64,000 bases of DNA from Prescottella soli (lineage in GTDB: Bacteria > Actinomycetota > Actinomycetes > Mycobacteriales > Mycobacteriaceae), in assembly GCF_040024445.1 (NCBI RefSeq), contig NZ_CP157276.1, positions 3,844,001 through 3,908,000 on the forward strand, written 5' to 3'. This document shows, piece by piece, positions 43,652 to 53,500 of this stretch. Position 1 is the first letter of the stretch; each line of letters starts with the position of its first letter. The notes under the pieces are model-generated. The model was not told the DNA's origin and did no database searches. It saw nothing but the letters and a program-made list of their open reading frames with translations. The position numbers and the translations under genes were made by a program.

Positions 43652-44833
43652 TCAGATCATCGCGCGCAGCGGACCCTGCGGGTCCACACCCAGGCCGCTG
43701 AGCGTCGCGGCGTGGTACACGGTGCCGGGGACGTGGATCGCGTGGTGCAGACCGGCGTGCGCGTCACGCCAGAAGCGCTGCATCGGCTTGTCCATGCGCA
43801 GCGCGTTGCCGCCGCAGCGGGCGTACACGGCATCGATGGCCTGCACGGCCTGCCACGCCGCGTTGACCTGGGTCTCGCGGCCGAGGGCGCGCTGTTCGAA
43901 CGTCGGGGTCTTGCCGGCGTCGACCAGGTCCCACATGCGATCGACGTTGGCCAGCAGCGAGTCCCGGGCCGACTGCAGCTTCGCGGTGGCCTCGCCGACC
44001 GCGAACATCGTGTACGGGTCGTCCTTGACCGCGGTGCCCTGCGGGTTGATCCGCTCGCGCTGGTACTCGTTGGCGTGGTGCAGCACGCCCTCGCAGATGC
44101 CGATCGTGGCCGACGTGATGCCGAGCGGGAACATGTTGGACCACGGCATCAGGTACAGCGTCTCGGTGCGGCCGTACTTGCGGACCGCGGTGCCGTCGAT
44201 GACCTCGTCGCAGTCCATCACGCGGTAGTCCGGCACGAACGCGTCCTTGACGACGACGTCCTTGGAACCGGTGCCACGCAGACCCACGACGTCCCACGAG
44301 TCCTCGATGATCTCGTAGTCGGTGCGGGGGATGATCACGTGCAGCATGCGGGGCGGCATCTCCATGCTGCCGTCCGGGTTACACGCCATCGCGCCGAGGA
44401 ACGCCCAGTCGCAGTGGTCCGTTCCCGAGGAGAAGGACCACTTGCCGGAGAACTTGTAGCCGCCGTCGACCGGCACGCACATGCCACCGGGCATGTACGG
44501 CGACGCGAGCCACGTGTCCTGATCCTGTCCCCAGACCTCCTGCTGGACCTTGGGATCGGCGAACGCCAGCTGCCACGGGTGGACGCCGACGATGCCGTGG
44601 ACCCAGCCCGCGGATGGGTTCAGCGACGCCATCCGCATGACGGTCTCCGCGAACTCGCGCGGGTGGACCTCGAGGCCGCCGTGCTCCTTCGGCTGGAGCA
44701 TCCGGATCGAGCCGGCCTCCTTCATCCGCTTGGCGGTGGCGTCGGCGATCTTGCCGATCCGCTCGGCCTCGACGCCCTCGACGAAGATGTCGTCGGCGGC
44801 GGCCTCGATGCGGGACAGGACTTCGTAACTCAT
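43652..44833 (-). CDS. HsaA-like flavin-dependent monooxygenase (acyl-CoA dehydrogenase fold)
   Basis: 393 residues, the length of HsaA (394). An N-terminal helical domain is followed by a beta domain (GMCVPVDGGYKFSGKWSFSSGTDHCDW) and a C-terminal four-helix bundle. This class includes HsaA and HpaB-like enzymes that hydroxylate phenols using reduced flavin supplied by a separate reductase. No HsaB-type flavin reductase is seen in the window. Placed between the Rieske oxygenase and the extradiol dioxygenase, it fits a phenol-to-catechol step. Confidence 0.88.
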   Translation of the reverse strand: MSYEVLSRIEAAADDIFVEGVEAERIGKIADATAKRMKEAGSIRMLQPKEHGGLEVHPREFAETVMRMASLNPSAGWVHGIVGVHPWQLAFADPKVQQEVWGQDQDTWLASPYMPGGMCVPVDGGYKFSGKWSFSSGTDHCDWAFLGAMACNPDGSMEMPPRMLHVIIPRTDYEIIEDSWDVVGLRGTGSKDVVVKDAFVPDYRVMDCDEVIDGTAVRKYGRTETLYLMPWSNMFPLGITSATIGICEGVLHHANEYQRERINPQGTAVKDDPYTMFAVGEATAKLQSARDSLLANVDRMWDLVDAGKTPTFEQRALGRETQVNAAWQAVQAIDAVYARCGGNALRMDKPMQRFWRDAHAGLHHAIHVPGTVYHAATLSGLGVDPQGPLRAMI

Positions 44834-44874
44834 CTGGATTTCCTTCTGGTGGGTGTGGTTCTACGAACCGGGGA

Positions 44875-46044
44875 CTAGGAGTTCGCCGGCGAGTTCGGGG
44901 CCTGCTTGGCCATGTTCTCGGCGACTTCCTTCTCCCAGCTCGCGACCGCCCGGGTGGTGTCGATCTCGAACTCGAAGCGCTTGGTCATGTCCTCGCTGAT
45001 GTCCTCGACATCGACGTAGAACTGCTGGTACCAGCGGCGCAGCTGGTATACCGGGCCGTCCTCCTCGGAGAGCAGCGGGTTGTCGATGGGCGCCTTGTTC
45101 TTCCAGATCTCGACGTCCTGCTCGAAGCCCATCTCGACGCCCTCCGCGAACTGCGCGGCCATGCCGGTCGACTCGTCGTCGGACAGGCCCGGGAGCTTCT
45201 TGACGATCGCGCCGTACTGCAGCACGAACTCGTTGTTGCTCACCGGGTAGTGGCAGTTGATGAGGACCGTCTCGATGGTCTGGCCGTTGGCGTCCGACTC
45301 GAGCCAGTCGATCATGTACGACGGACCGAAGTACGTGGCCTCCGAACGCAGCTCGGCGTTGGGGTCGTCGTAGTTGGTGCCGGAGATGATGTCCTCGCGG
45401 CCGGTCGAGTGCATGTACTGCGTGGCAGTGTGGCCCTCGAAGACGTTCTTGAAGTAGCGCGGGAACGAGTAGTGGATGTAGAAGAAGTGCGCCATGTCGA
45501 CGACGTTGTCCACGATCTCGCGGCAGTGCGAGCCCTTGATGCGGAGGGTCTTCCAGCTCCAGTCCGTCCACTCGTCCGAGCCGTAGCCGGCGATGTCAGG
45601 GATGGTCACATCGGCCGGCGGCGGGTTGCCCTGCGGATCGTTCCAGACGTACAGCTGGCCGTTCTTCTCGAGCGTGGTCCACGCGCGGGTCTTGGCGACC
45701 GGGGGAACGCGGCGGGCGTAGGGGATGTCGGTGCACTTGCCCTTGCCGTTCCAGCGCCAGTCGTGGAACGGACACGCGATGGTGTCGCCCTTGATCTCGC
45801 CCTGGCTCAAGTCACCGCCCATGTGCCGGCAGTACGCGTCGAGGACGTTGAGATCGCCCTTGCTGTCGGCGAACACGACCAACTTGGTGCCGAACGCCTC
45901 GATCGAGTGCGGCTTGCCGTCCTTGAAGTCGCGGAGGAGTCCGAGGCAGTGCCAGCCACGAGCGAATCGGGTGGGGGCAGCCGCGGCCTCGATCTCGCGG
46001 ATCTCGACGTTGTCGTCGTTGGTCGTTGCGGTGTCGATTGACAT
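44875..46044 (-). CDS. kshA: KshA-type Rieske oxygenase (3-ketosteroid 9-alpha-hydroxylase oxygenase component)
   Basis: 389 residues with ribosome site GGAGG. Rieske [2Fe-2S] ligands Cys72, His74, Cys91, His94 (YCRHMGGD and CPFHDWRW). The mononuclear iron site is NVVDMAHFFYIHY, with Asp183, His186 and His191. Very close in motif and length to KshA, the terminal oxygenase that hydroxylates 4-androstenedione-type steroids at C9. Rhodococci carry several KshA paralogues with different substrates. The reductase KshB is not in the window. First gene of the operon; start codon faces the SDR genes across 258 bp. Confidence 0.9.
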   Translation of the reverse strand: MSIDTATTNDDNVEIREIEAAAAPTRFARGWHCLGLLRDFKDGKPHSIEAFGTKLVVFADSKGDLNVLDAYCRHMGGDLSQGEIKGDTIACPFHDWRWNGKGKCTDIPYARRVPPVAKTRAWTTLEKNGQLYVWNDPQGNPPPADVTIPDIAGYGSDEWTDWSWKTLRIKGSHCREIVDNVVDMAHFFYIHYSFPRYFKNVFEGHTATQYMHSTGREDIISGTNYDDPNAELRSEATYFGPSYMIDWLESDANGQTIETVLINCHYPVSNNEFVLQYGAIVKKLPGLSDDESTGMAAQFAEGVEMGFEQDVEIWKNKAPIDNPLLSEEDGPVYQLRRWYQQFYVDVEDISEDMTKRFEFEIDTTRAVASWEKEVAENMAKQAPNSPANS

Positions 46045-46302
46045 GAATTCCTCCGTGCCGTCAGGGGTTGGGGGACCTGTGATGCGCCTCATAGAACTCG
46101 GCGGCGTGTCGCGTGGGAAGTGACTCTCCCGCTGGATGGAACGCGCCCGACTCTGTGGTATAGCGCCTGCTCGGCGCGGGGGTTGCGGGGACCGGGCCGA
46201 GTCGGCGCCTGGCCGCCGGACGTACCTCCCACCACGCGGGAAGATCACTCCCGGCCCCGTGTCGGCTCTGGCTAGCGTCGCGTCACGGTGAAAGGAATGA
46301 CG

Positions 46303-47112
46303 ATGACACGGATGACGGGCAAGGTTGTGCTCATCACGGGCGCGGGCAAGGGGATGGGCCGCACGCACGCGGTCCGCCTCGCGGAGGAGGGTGCGGACAT
46401 CCTCGCGATCGACCTGCCCGGGGAGCAGTCGGAGGCCGACCTGGCCGAGACCGCCCGCCTCGTGGAGGAACTGGGACGCCGCGCGGTGATCGGCACCGCC
46501 GACATCCGCGACTACGACGCGCTCACCGACGCCGTGCAGGCCGGGGTCCGCGAACTGGGGCCGCTCGACACCATCGTCGCCAACGCGGGTATCTGCGACA
46601 ACCCCGGACCGTCGTGGACGATCGACGACGCGATCTGGAACCGGTCGATCGACGTCAACATCACCGGCACGTGGCACACCGTCAAGGCCGGTGTGGCCGA
46701 GCTGAATCCGGCGGGCGGATCGGTCGTCATCGTCAGTTCGACGGCCGCGATCAAGGCGGTGCCCGGGGCGTCGCACTACTCGGCGGCGAAGCACGCGATC
46801 ACCGGACTCGCCAAGACCCTCGCGAACGAACTGGGCAAGCGGTCGATCCGCGTCAACACGATCCACCCCGGTGCCGTCGCGACTCCCATGACGATCAACC
46901 CGGCGACGTTCGCCCGCCTCCGGCCGGACCTCGAGAACCCCACCGAGGCCGACGTCGCGGAGGTGCTCTCGCAGCGGATGCTGCTGCCGGTGCCGTGGGT
47001 GGAGTCGATCGACGTGAGCAATGCGGTGCTGTTCCTGGCATCGGACGAATCCCGGTACGTCACAGGCCTGCAGATGGTCATCGACGCCGGTCAGACCCAG
47101 AAGGTGGCGTGA
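46303..47112 (+). CDS. Mycofactocin-coupled-type SDR oxidoreductase (1)
   Basis: 269 residues from ATG 46303, best placed 6 bp after AAAGGA; other in-frame starts lie at 46288, 46297 and 46312. Rossmann motif TGAGKGMGRTHAVRLAEEGAD, NAG motif (ANAGI), Ser...Tyr-x3-Lys (SSTAAIKAVPGASHYSAAKHA). The insert after the first helix and the IDLPGEQ segment resemble the TIGR03971 group, which holds a tightly bound NAD recycled by mycofactocin. It is divergent from kshA and overlaps the next SDR by one base (TGATG). Confidence 0.87.
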   Translation: MTRMTGKVVLITGAGKGMGRTHAVRLAEEGADILAIDLPGEQSEADLAETARLVEELGRRAVIGTADIRDYDALTDAVQAGVRELGPLDTIVANAGICDNPGPSWTIDDAIWNRSIDVNITGTWHTVKAGVAELNPAGGSVVIVSSTAAIKAVPGASHYSAAKHAITGLAKTLANELGKRSIRVNTIHPGAVATPMTINPATFARLRPDLENPTEADVAEVLSQRMLLPVPWVESIDVSNAVLFLASDESRYVTGLQMVIDAGQTQKVA

Positions 47113-47945
47113 TGAGCGGACGTCTCGAAGGCAAGGTCGCGCTGATCACCGGCGCCGCGCGGGGCATGGGCCGCGCGCAGGCGGTGCGGTTCGCGCAAGA
47201 GGGCGCCGACATCATCGCCGTCGACGTGTGCGCGCCCGTCGAACACTCGACCACCCCGGGTGCGTCGCCGGAGGACCTCGCGGAGACGGTGCGTCAGGTC
47301 GAGGCGCTCGGCCGCAAGATCTGCGCGTTCGAGGCCGACGTCCGTGACCAGCAGTCGCTGACGGCCGCGGTCGACTCCGGCGTCGAGGCGCTCGGGCGGC
47401 TGGACGTCATCTGCGCGACCGCCGGCATCAGCTCGTCGGGGCCCGCCGTCGAGATGGGGGCCGAGCGCTGGCAGACCATGCTCGACGTCAACCTCACCGG
47501 CGTGTGGCGCACCTGCAAGGCCGGCATCCCCCACATCGTCGACGGCGGCCGCGGCGGCTCGATCGTCCTGATCAGCTCCATCGCGGGCCTGCGCGGACTG
47601 GTCAGCGTCGGGCACTACACCGCAGCCAAGCATGGTGTCGTCGGTCTCATGAAGTCGCTCGCGAACGAGCTTGCGCCGCACAGCGTGCGGGTCAACACGA
47701 TCCACCCCGCGAACACGCGCACCACGATGATCCAGAACGAGTCCACGATGCGGACCTTCTGTCCCGGTGTCGAGGAGCCGACGCAGGCGCAGTTCGAGGC
47801 GGGAACGCAGTCGATGCACCTGCTGCCCGTCGCGATGATCGAACCCGAGGACATCGCCAACGCGAGCCTGTTCCTCGCGTCCGACGAATCCCGTTACATC
47901 ACCGGCGTCACACTGCCGGTCGATGCCGGCCACTGCGTGAAGTAG
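47112..47945 (+). CDS. Mycofactocin-coupled-type SDR oxidoreductase (2)
   Basis: 277 residues. TGAARGMGRAQAVRFAQEGAD, an extended loop (VCAPVEHSTTPGASPEDL) typical of the mycofactocin-associated subgroup, and the catalytic SSIAGLRGLVSVGHYTAAKHG. Translationally coupled to SDR 1 and similar to it, so likely a second dehydrogenation or a paired isomer specificity. Confidence 0.87.
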   Translation: MSGRLEGKVALITGAARGMGRAQAVRFAQEGADIIAVDVCAPVEHSTTPGASPEDLAETVRQVEALGRKICAFEADVRDQQSLTAAVDSGVEALGRLDVICATAGISSSGPAVEMGAERWQTMLDVNLTGVWRTCKAGIPHIVDGGRGGSIVLISSIAGLRGLVSVGHYTAAKHGVVGLMKSLANELAPHSVRVNTIHPANTRTTMIQNESTMRTFCPGVEEPTQAQFEAGTQSMHLLPVAMIEPEDIANASLFLASDESRYITGVTLPVDAGHCVK

Positions 47946-47953
47946 GAGACATC

Positions 47954-48778
47954 GTGCGATTCGAGGATCTGACGGGCGGCACCGCCGTCGTGACCGGCGC
48001 CGGCAGCGGCATCGGGGAGAGCGCGGCGCGCCGCGCGGCGGAACTGGGCATGAACGTCGTGCTCGCCGACATCTCCGCCGAGCGTCTCGACGCCGTCGCC
48101 GCCGATTTGCGCGCCGACGGCCACTCGGTGCTCGCGGTGCCCACCGACGTCCGGGACGCCGACGCGGTCGATGCGCTCGCCGACGCCGCGTACGCCGAGT
48201 TCGGTGCGGTGACGGTGCTGCTCAACAACGCCGGCCTCGAATCGCTCGGTTTCACGTGGGAGGTGCCCGCCGAGGAGTGGCGGCGGGTGATCGACGTGAA
48301 CCTGCTGGGTGTCTTCCACGGCATCCGGTCGTTCGTTCCGCGCATGGGCGCCGATCCGCGCCCGTCGCACATCGTCAACACGTGTTCGGTGGGCGGCATC
48401 GCGATCACGCCGCGGATGACGGCGTACGCGGCGTCCAAGCACGGCGTGCAGGCGCTCACCGAGTCGCTGTACCTCGAGTGCGCCGAGGCGTTTCCGCAGA
48501 TCGCGGTGTCGGTGTTCAGTCCCGGCCAGGTCGCGACCCGCATCTTCGAGGACGCTCCCGTCCACGACGCGACAACCGACGACGCCGGGTTCTGGCGCGA
48601 CCAGATCCGGGAGGGCATGACGCCGGACACGGCCGCGAAACTGCTGTTCGAGGGCATCGCGCGGGACGACTTCTGGATCCTCACGCACCCCGACTCGTTC
48701 GAGCGTCTCGCGTCCAAACGCGCGCAGGTCCTGAGCGGGAAACTGCGCCCCGACGCGCTGTTCGACGGGCGGAACTGA
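47954..48778 (+). CDS. Classical SDR oxidoreductase (3)
   Basis: 274 residues from GTG 47954 (AGGAG upstream, 8 bp after the previous stop). TGAGSGIGESAARRAAELG, NNAGLES, and the catalytic CSVGGIAITPRMTAYAASKHG. It lacks the mycofactocin-type insert and has an extended C-terminus (FWRDQIREGMTPDTAAKLLF...) like plant-type/SDR hydroxysteroid or cis-diol dehydrogenases. Third gene of the SDR operon. Confidence 0.88.
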   Translation: MRFEDLTGGTAVVTGAGSGIGESAARRAAELGMNVVLADISAERLDAVAADLRADGHSVLAVPTDVRDADAVDALADAAYAEFGAVTVLLNNAGLESLGFTWEVPAEEWRRVIDVNLLGVFHGIRSFVPRMGADPRPSHIVNTCSVGGIAITPRMTAYAASKHGVQALTESLYLECAEAFPQIAVSVFSPGQVATRIFEDAPVHDATTDDAGFWRDQIREGMTPDTAAKLLFEGIARDDFWILTHPDSFERLASKRAQVLSGKLRPDALFDGRN

Positions 48779-48791
48779 CCGATCCACTGGG

Positions 48792-48805
48792 TGTAACAGG
48801 TTCCA
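48792..48805 (+). promoter_or_regulatory. KstR-like box before the acyl-CoA ligase
   Basis: TGTAACAGGTTCCA fits the KstR motif TnnAACnnGTTnnA exactly at all eight fixed bases, in the SDR-ligase gap, 113 bp before the ligase start. Confidence 0.5.
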
Positions 48806-48917
48806 GTTCTGCGGAAATCCGGTTATCGTGTCGGTGACCCGGACCACACTGGCCGACCCGGCGCGACGGGCGCGCGCAGCGCCGCCTTCGCGTCCCGTGC
48901 ACGCAGAAGGAACACAC

Positions 48918-50495
48918 ATGACCGACGCGCTCGACGACCTTCTCCACCGCCCACGTTTCCTGGCGGACCTGCTGATCACCGCGCTCGAGCGCAACGCCGA
49001 CCGGCCGGCGCTCTACCTCGGCGACGTCGTGCTGACCGGCGGTCAGATGCGCGACCAGATCAGCTGTTTCGGACAGGCCCTCGAATCGCTCGGTGTCGGC
49101 AAGGGCTCGACCGTCGCGATGCTGTCGAAGAACCGTCCCGAGGTGCTCATCAGCGTCGGTTCGCAGATGATCCTCGGCTGCCGCAACACCGCGCTGGCGC
49201 CGATGGGCTCCCTCGACGACCACAGCTACATCCTCGGGGACGCCGAGATCGAGACGCTGATCTTCGACCCGACCGCGTTCGAGGGCCGGGCCGCGGAACT
49301 GAAGGCCGCGGTGCCGACCCTGACGAACCTGTTCTCGCTGGGCCCGTCCGAGGTGGGTGTCGACATCCTCGAACTGGCGCAGAAGTTCACCCCGCAGCGC
49401 CTGGTGGCCGCAGACGTCGACGGCGACGACCCGTCGAGCATGGTCTACACCGGCGGCACCACCGGCAAGCCGAAGGGCGTCGTCAACACGTTCCGCTCCG
49501 GCGTGACGCTGCCGCAGATCCAGATGGCCGAGTGGCAGTTCCCGGACGAGATGCGCTTCCTCGCCTGCACGCCGCTCTCCCACGCCGGCATGGCGTTCTT
49601 CGTGCCGACGCTGATGCGCGGCGGCTCGCTGGTCGTGCTGCCGGCGTTCGAGCCCGGCGCCGTCCTCGAGGCGATCGAGAAGTACAAGATCACCTCGACC
49701 ATGCTGGTGCCGACCATGATCTACATGCTGCTCGACCACCCGGACCTGAAGACCCGCGACGTGTCGAGCCTGCAGACGCTGTTCTACGGCGCGGCCGCGA
49801 TGTCGCCGACCCGGCTGCAGGAGGGCATCGCGAAGCTCGGCCCGATCTTCTTCCAGTACTTCGGTCAGAGCGAGTGCGGCATGACCATCACCGTCATGCG
49901 CAAGGAGGAGCACGATCCGGAGAACGTCGAGCGGCTCGCGTCGTGCGGTCGCCCGGTGCCGTGGCTCGACGTGCGCCTGCTCGACGACGACCTGAACGAG
50001 GTGGCGCAGGGCGAACTCGGCGAGATCTGTGTCCGCGGTCCGCTCGTGATGAAGGAGTACTGGCGCAAGCCGCAGGAGACGGCCGAGGCGTTGCGCGGCG
50101 GCTGGCTGCACACCGGCGACATCGCCCGCGCCGACCGGGACGGCTTCCTCTACATCGTCGACCGCAAGAAGGACATGATCGTCACCGGCGGCTTCAACGT
50201 GTTCCCGCGCGAGATCGAGGACGTCATCTCCGGGCACCCCGCGGTGGCGTCGGTCGCGGTCGTCGGTGTGCCCGACGAGAAGTGGGGCGAGGCCGTCAAG
50301 GCGTGCGTCGTGCTGCGGGACGGCCAGACGGTCGAGGCTGCCGACCTCGTCGAACGTGTCCGTGCCGCAAAGGGTTCGGTGCACGCGCCGAAGTCCGTCG
50401 ACTTCGTCGAGGCGCTGCCGCTCACGCCGCTCGGCAAGCTCGACAAGAAGGCGCTGCGCGCGCAGTTCTGGGAGGGCGCCTCCCGCTCGGTGTGA
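48918..50495 (+). CDS. AMP-forming acyl-CoA synthetase (FadD-like)
   Basis: 525 residues with ribosome site AAGGAA. Adenylation motif YTGGTTGKPKG, aromatic-rich substrate region (IFFQYFGQSECGMT), GWLHTGD, and C-terminal domain with the catalytic lysine in PLGKLDKKAL. It activates a carboxylic acid to its CoA thioester. The KstR-like box upstream and the neighbours suggest a ring- or side-chain acid rather than a plain fatty acid. It ends 9 bp before the convergent PknK-like gene. Confidence 0.92.
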   Translation: MTDALDDLLHRPRFLADLLITALERNADRPALYLGDVVLTGGQMRDQISCFGQALESLGVGKGSTVAMLSKNRPEVLISVGSQMILGCRNTALAPMGSLDDHSYILGDAEIETLIFDPTAFEGRAAELKAAVPTLTNLFSLGPSEVGVDILELAQKFTPQRLVAADVDGDDPSSMVYTGGTTGKPKGVVNTFRSGVTLPQIQMAEWQFPDEMRFLACTPLSHAGMAFFVPTLMRGGSLVVLPAFEPGAVLEAIEKYKITSTMLVPTMIYMLLDHPDLKTRDVSSLQTLFYGAAAMSPTRLQEGIAKLGPIFFQYFGQSECGMTITVMRKEEHDPENVERLASCGRPVPWLDVRLLDDDLNEVAQGELGEICVRGPLVMKEYWRKPQETAEALRGGWLHTGDIARADRDGFLYIVDRKKDMIVTGGFNVFPREIEDVISGHPAVASVAVVGVPDEKWGEAVKACVVLRDGQTVEAADLVERVRAAKGSVHAPKSVDFVEALPLTPLGKLDKKALRAQFWEGASRSV

Positions 50496-50504
50496 CCGGG
50501 CGCC

Positions 50505-53500
50505 TCATCCGGGAAGTCTTTCGGCGCGTTCCGGGGTGGCGTCCTGCCGGTACGCGTCGATCAGGTCGACCATGCGCGGTGCGGCGTCGATCGCGGTTCG
50601 GGGGAGTCCGAGGTCGGCGCACCGCAGCAGCGGAGGTTCGAGTGCGGTGAACGCGGCCGGCCGATCACCGGCGGAGAACAGGCATGCGGCGTGCAGGAGC
50701 TGTGCCCGCAGGTGCTGCAGCGGCCGGTGCCGGCCGGCGATGCGGTCCACTCGTGCGCGCGCCATCCGGACCGCTTCGTGCTGCGCATCGGATGTCTTCT
50801 GTGTCAGGAGGTCTCGGATGGCGGTGTCCTCCAGGAGGTCCGCGGTGATGATCGCGATCCCGTCGTCCGGGGGCCAGCGGAGATCAGCCGGGTCGACCTT
50901 CTCGTGGGGCAGTCCGCATCGTGCGCGATCGTTCTCGATCCGCGCCGCGAGCCGGGACAGCCCGAGAGTGCGGGCGATCGCGGCGCCTTCCGACAGGCGG
51001 GTCGTGGCCCCGCCGGGGTCGCCGCGCAGGGCCTTGACTCGCGCGCCGGTCCCGTATGTGAGAAGCATGAAGTCGACGGCCCCGCCCTCCGCGCCGAGCA
51101 GGTGGCATTCGTCGAACAGCTGATCCGCATCGTCGAGACGTCCTTGCTGGTAGAGCCGGTCGCCGGTGAGCGCGCCCACCAGCCGTGCCGCATACGAGCG
51201 CCGTCCTCCGTGCTCGCGTGCGAGCTGTCCGGCTCGCCGGTACAGACCGTCGGCGGCCTCGTAGTCGAGTTGCTCGCCGGCGGCGATGCCGGCAAAGCAC
51301 GAGCCGTACATCGAGACGAACGGGCCGCTTTCCGCGGTCGGGAACTCCACCGACTGGCGCTCCTGCCAGCGCCGTACGGAGTCGAAATCGAAGCGGTACA
51401 AGGCATCGAATTCTGCGAGATTCACGGCGCCGGCCAGGACGAACGGGCTCAGGGTGTCTCGACGCCTCAGGCATGCGTCGGAGAAGTCGGCGAGGCGGCC
51501 GACCCGATCCGCGAACAGGTCGCACACTCCGTCGACGAGGGCACTCTCGGCGAGCAGGTCGGCTGTCGAGGCGCCGTCGGGGGCGTCCGTCAGCAGTGAG
51601 CGGGTCTGTTCCAGAAGCAGTTTCACGGATCGGGGCGGGTGATGCAGCAGCACGTGTGCCCACGCCTGGGTGAGCAACAGTCGGGGTCGGGCAGTCGCGA
51701 TCTGCGGCGGGAGTTTGTCGACCAAGCCCAGGACCGTTGCCATCAGCGAGTGCTCGACCAGACCCATGCCGTGGTGCTCGACGAGGTCGGTCGCCTGTTC
51801 CGCGTCCCCTGCCGCGAGGGCGTGGTCGACGGCCTCCCGCAACATCGAATGGTCGAGGAACCAACTCGAGGCACGCCGGTGCAGGTCGGCGACACGGTCC
51901 GGATCGCGTTCGAGCCGCCGCCGCAGGTAGTCGGCGAAGAGTTGGTGATAGCGGAACCACGAGCGGTCGACGTCCTCGGCGCGCAGGAACAGATCGCGTT
52001 CCTCGACCTCCTCGAGGAGCGATTGCCCGTCGGGGACGTCGGCCAGCCGTGACGCGAGCGGTCCCGAGACGCGCTCCGGAACGGACGTGCACAGCAGGAA
52101 GTCGAGCAGGTGCGGGTCGAGCGCGCCGACCACGTTGTCGGCGAGGTATTCCCCGATGGCCCGGCTGCGCCCCGACAGGTGGGTGATGACATCGACGGGG
52201 TCCTCGCGGCCCCGCAGCGACAACGACGCCAACTGCAGTGCGGCGGCCCACCCGTCGGTGGTGGCCTGCAACGCCTGCACCGTGTCCGGATCCAGGTCCA
52301 GCGCGGCCCGGTCGACCAGGAATCGGCGCGATTCCTCGGCGTCGAAACGGAGGTCGGACTCGTCGATCTCGACCAGTTCGTCGCGGACCCGCAACGATCC
52401 GAGCGGCAGGCCCGAGCGGGTTCGCGTCGTCACGACGAGCCCCAGGTGGTGACAGGCGTTGCCGAGCAGGAAGTTCAGGGCCGCGACGGTCGCCGGGTCG
52501 GAGACCCGATGCCAGTCGTCGATGACGACGACGAGCCGGGCGCCGCTGTCGTGCACCCGGTTGATGAGCGAGGTCAGCACGAACCGCTCGGCCTCGACCC
52601 CGAACTCCTCGATCGCCTGCCCGAGTTCGTCGGTCAGTTCGGGACGTACCTGTCGCACCGACTGGAGGAGATGGCCGAGGAACCAGGCGACGTTGTCGTC
52701 CTGGGAGTCCAGGCTCAACCACGCCACGGAGACCCCCGCGTCGAGGAGGACGTCACGCCACTGGGCGGCGAGGACGGTCTTGCCGAATCCCGCCGGAGCG
52801 TGGATCACACTCAACAGGCGTGGCCGGGTGTCATCGAGCATTCGCACCAGACGGGCACGCTCGACGAAGGCGTGCTCGGCGACCGGCGGCCGGAACTTCG
52901 TCACCGGGGTGGGCGGCTGCGGTGGCTGCGTTCGCCGAACCGGCCCGCTCGGCCGCGGCGTCGGTACGTCGGTGGTCAGCTCGTGACCGCGTTGGACATC
53001 ACGGAGTTGTTCGGCGAGGTCCGCGGCGGTGGCGGGACGGTCGGCCGTGTCCACGCTCATCGCCTGCTCGAGCACCCGGCACAGATCGTCCGGCACCCCG
53101 GCCGGACGCAGGTCGGGAATCGTCTCGGTGACGAGACGCCGCAACTGGGTGGACGGTTTCTCGCCGCGACGCAGTTGGAAGGCGGCATGGCCGGTCAGCA
53201 GATGGAAGATCGTCCCCGCCATGCTGTAGACGTCGGACGCGGGCGTGGGGGCGGCGCCGACGAGGATCTCCGGTGCGGTGAAGTCCGGAGTGCCGACCAC
53301 GTCGCCGGCGCGGGACTCGAACGCGTCGGGCACGCGCGCGATCCCGAAGTCGCTCAGCTCCGGATCGCCGTAGTCGGTGATCAGGATGTTCGCGGGTTTG
53401 ATGTCGCGGTGCAGGATGCCGAGCCGGTGCGCGGTGTCGAGGGCGTCGGTCAACTGGACGGCCAGGCGGAGGGCCTCCGGCCAGTCGAACGGCCCGTCCC

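Noticed and set aside
44857-44869. GGTTC-TAC-GAACC palindrome as a KstR site between hsaA-like and kshA-like genes
   Set aside because: The half-sites are in the opposite order (GTT...AAC) to the KstR motif and the site lies inside the operon.
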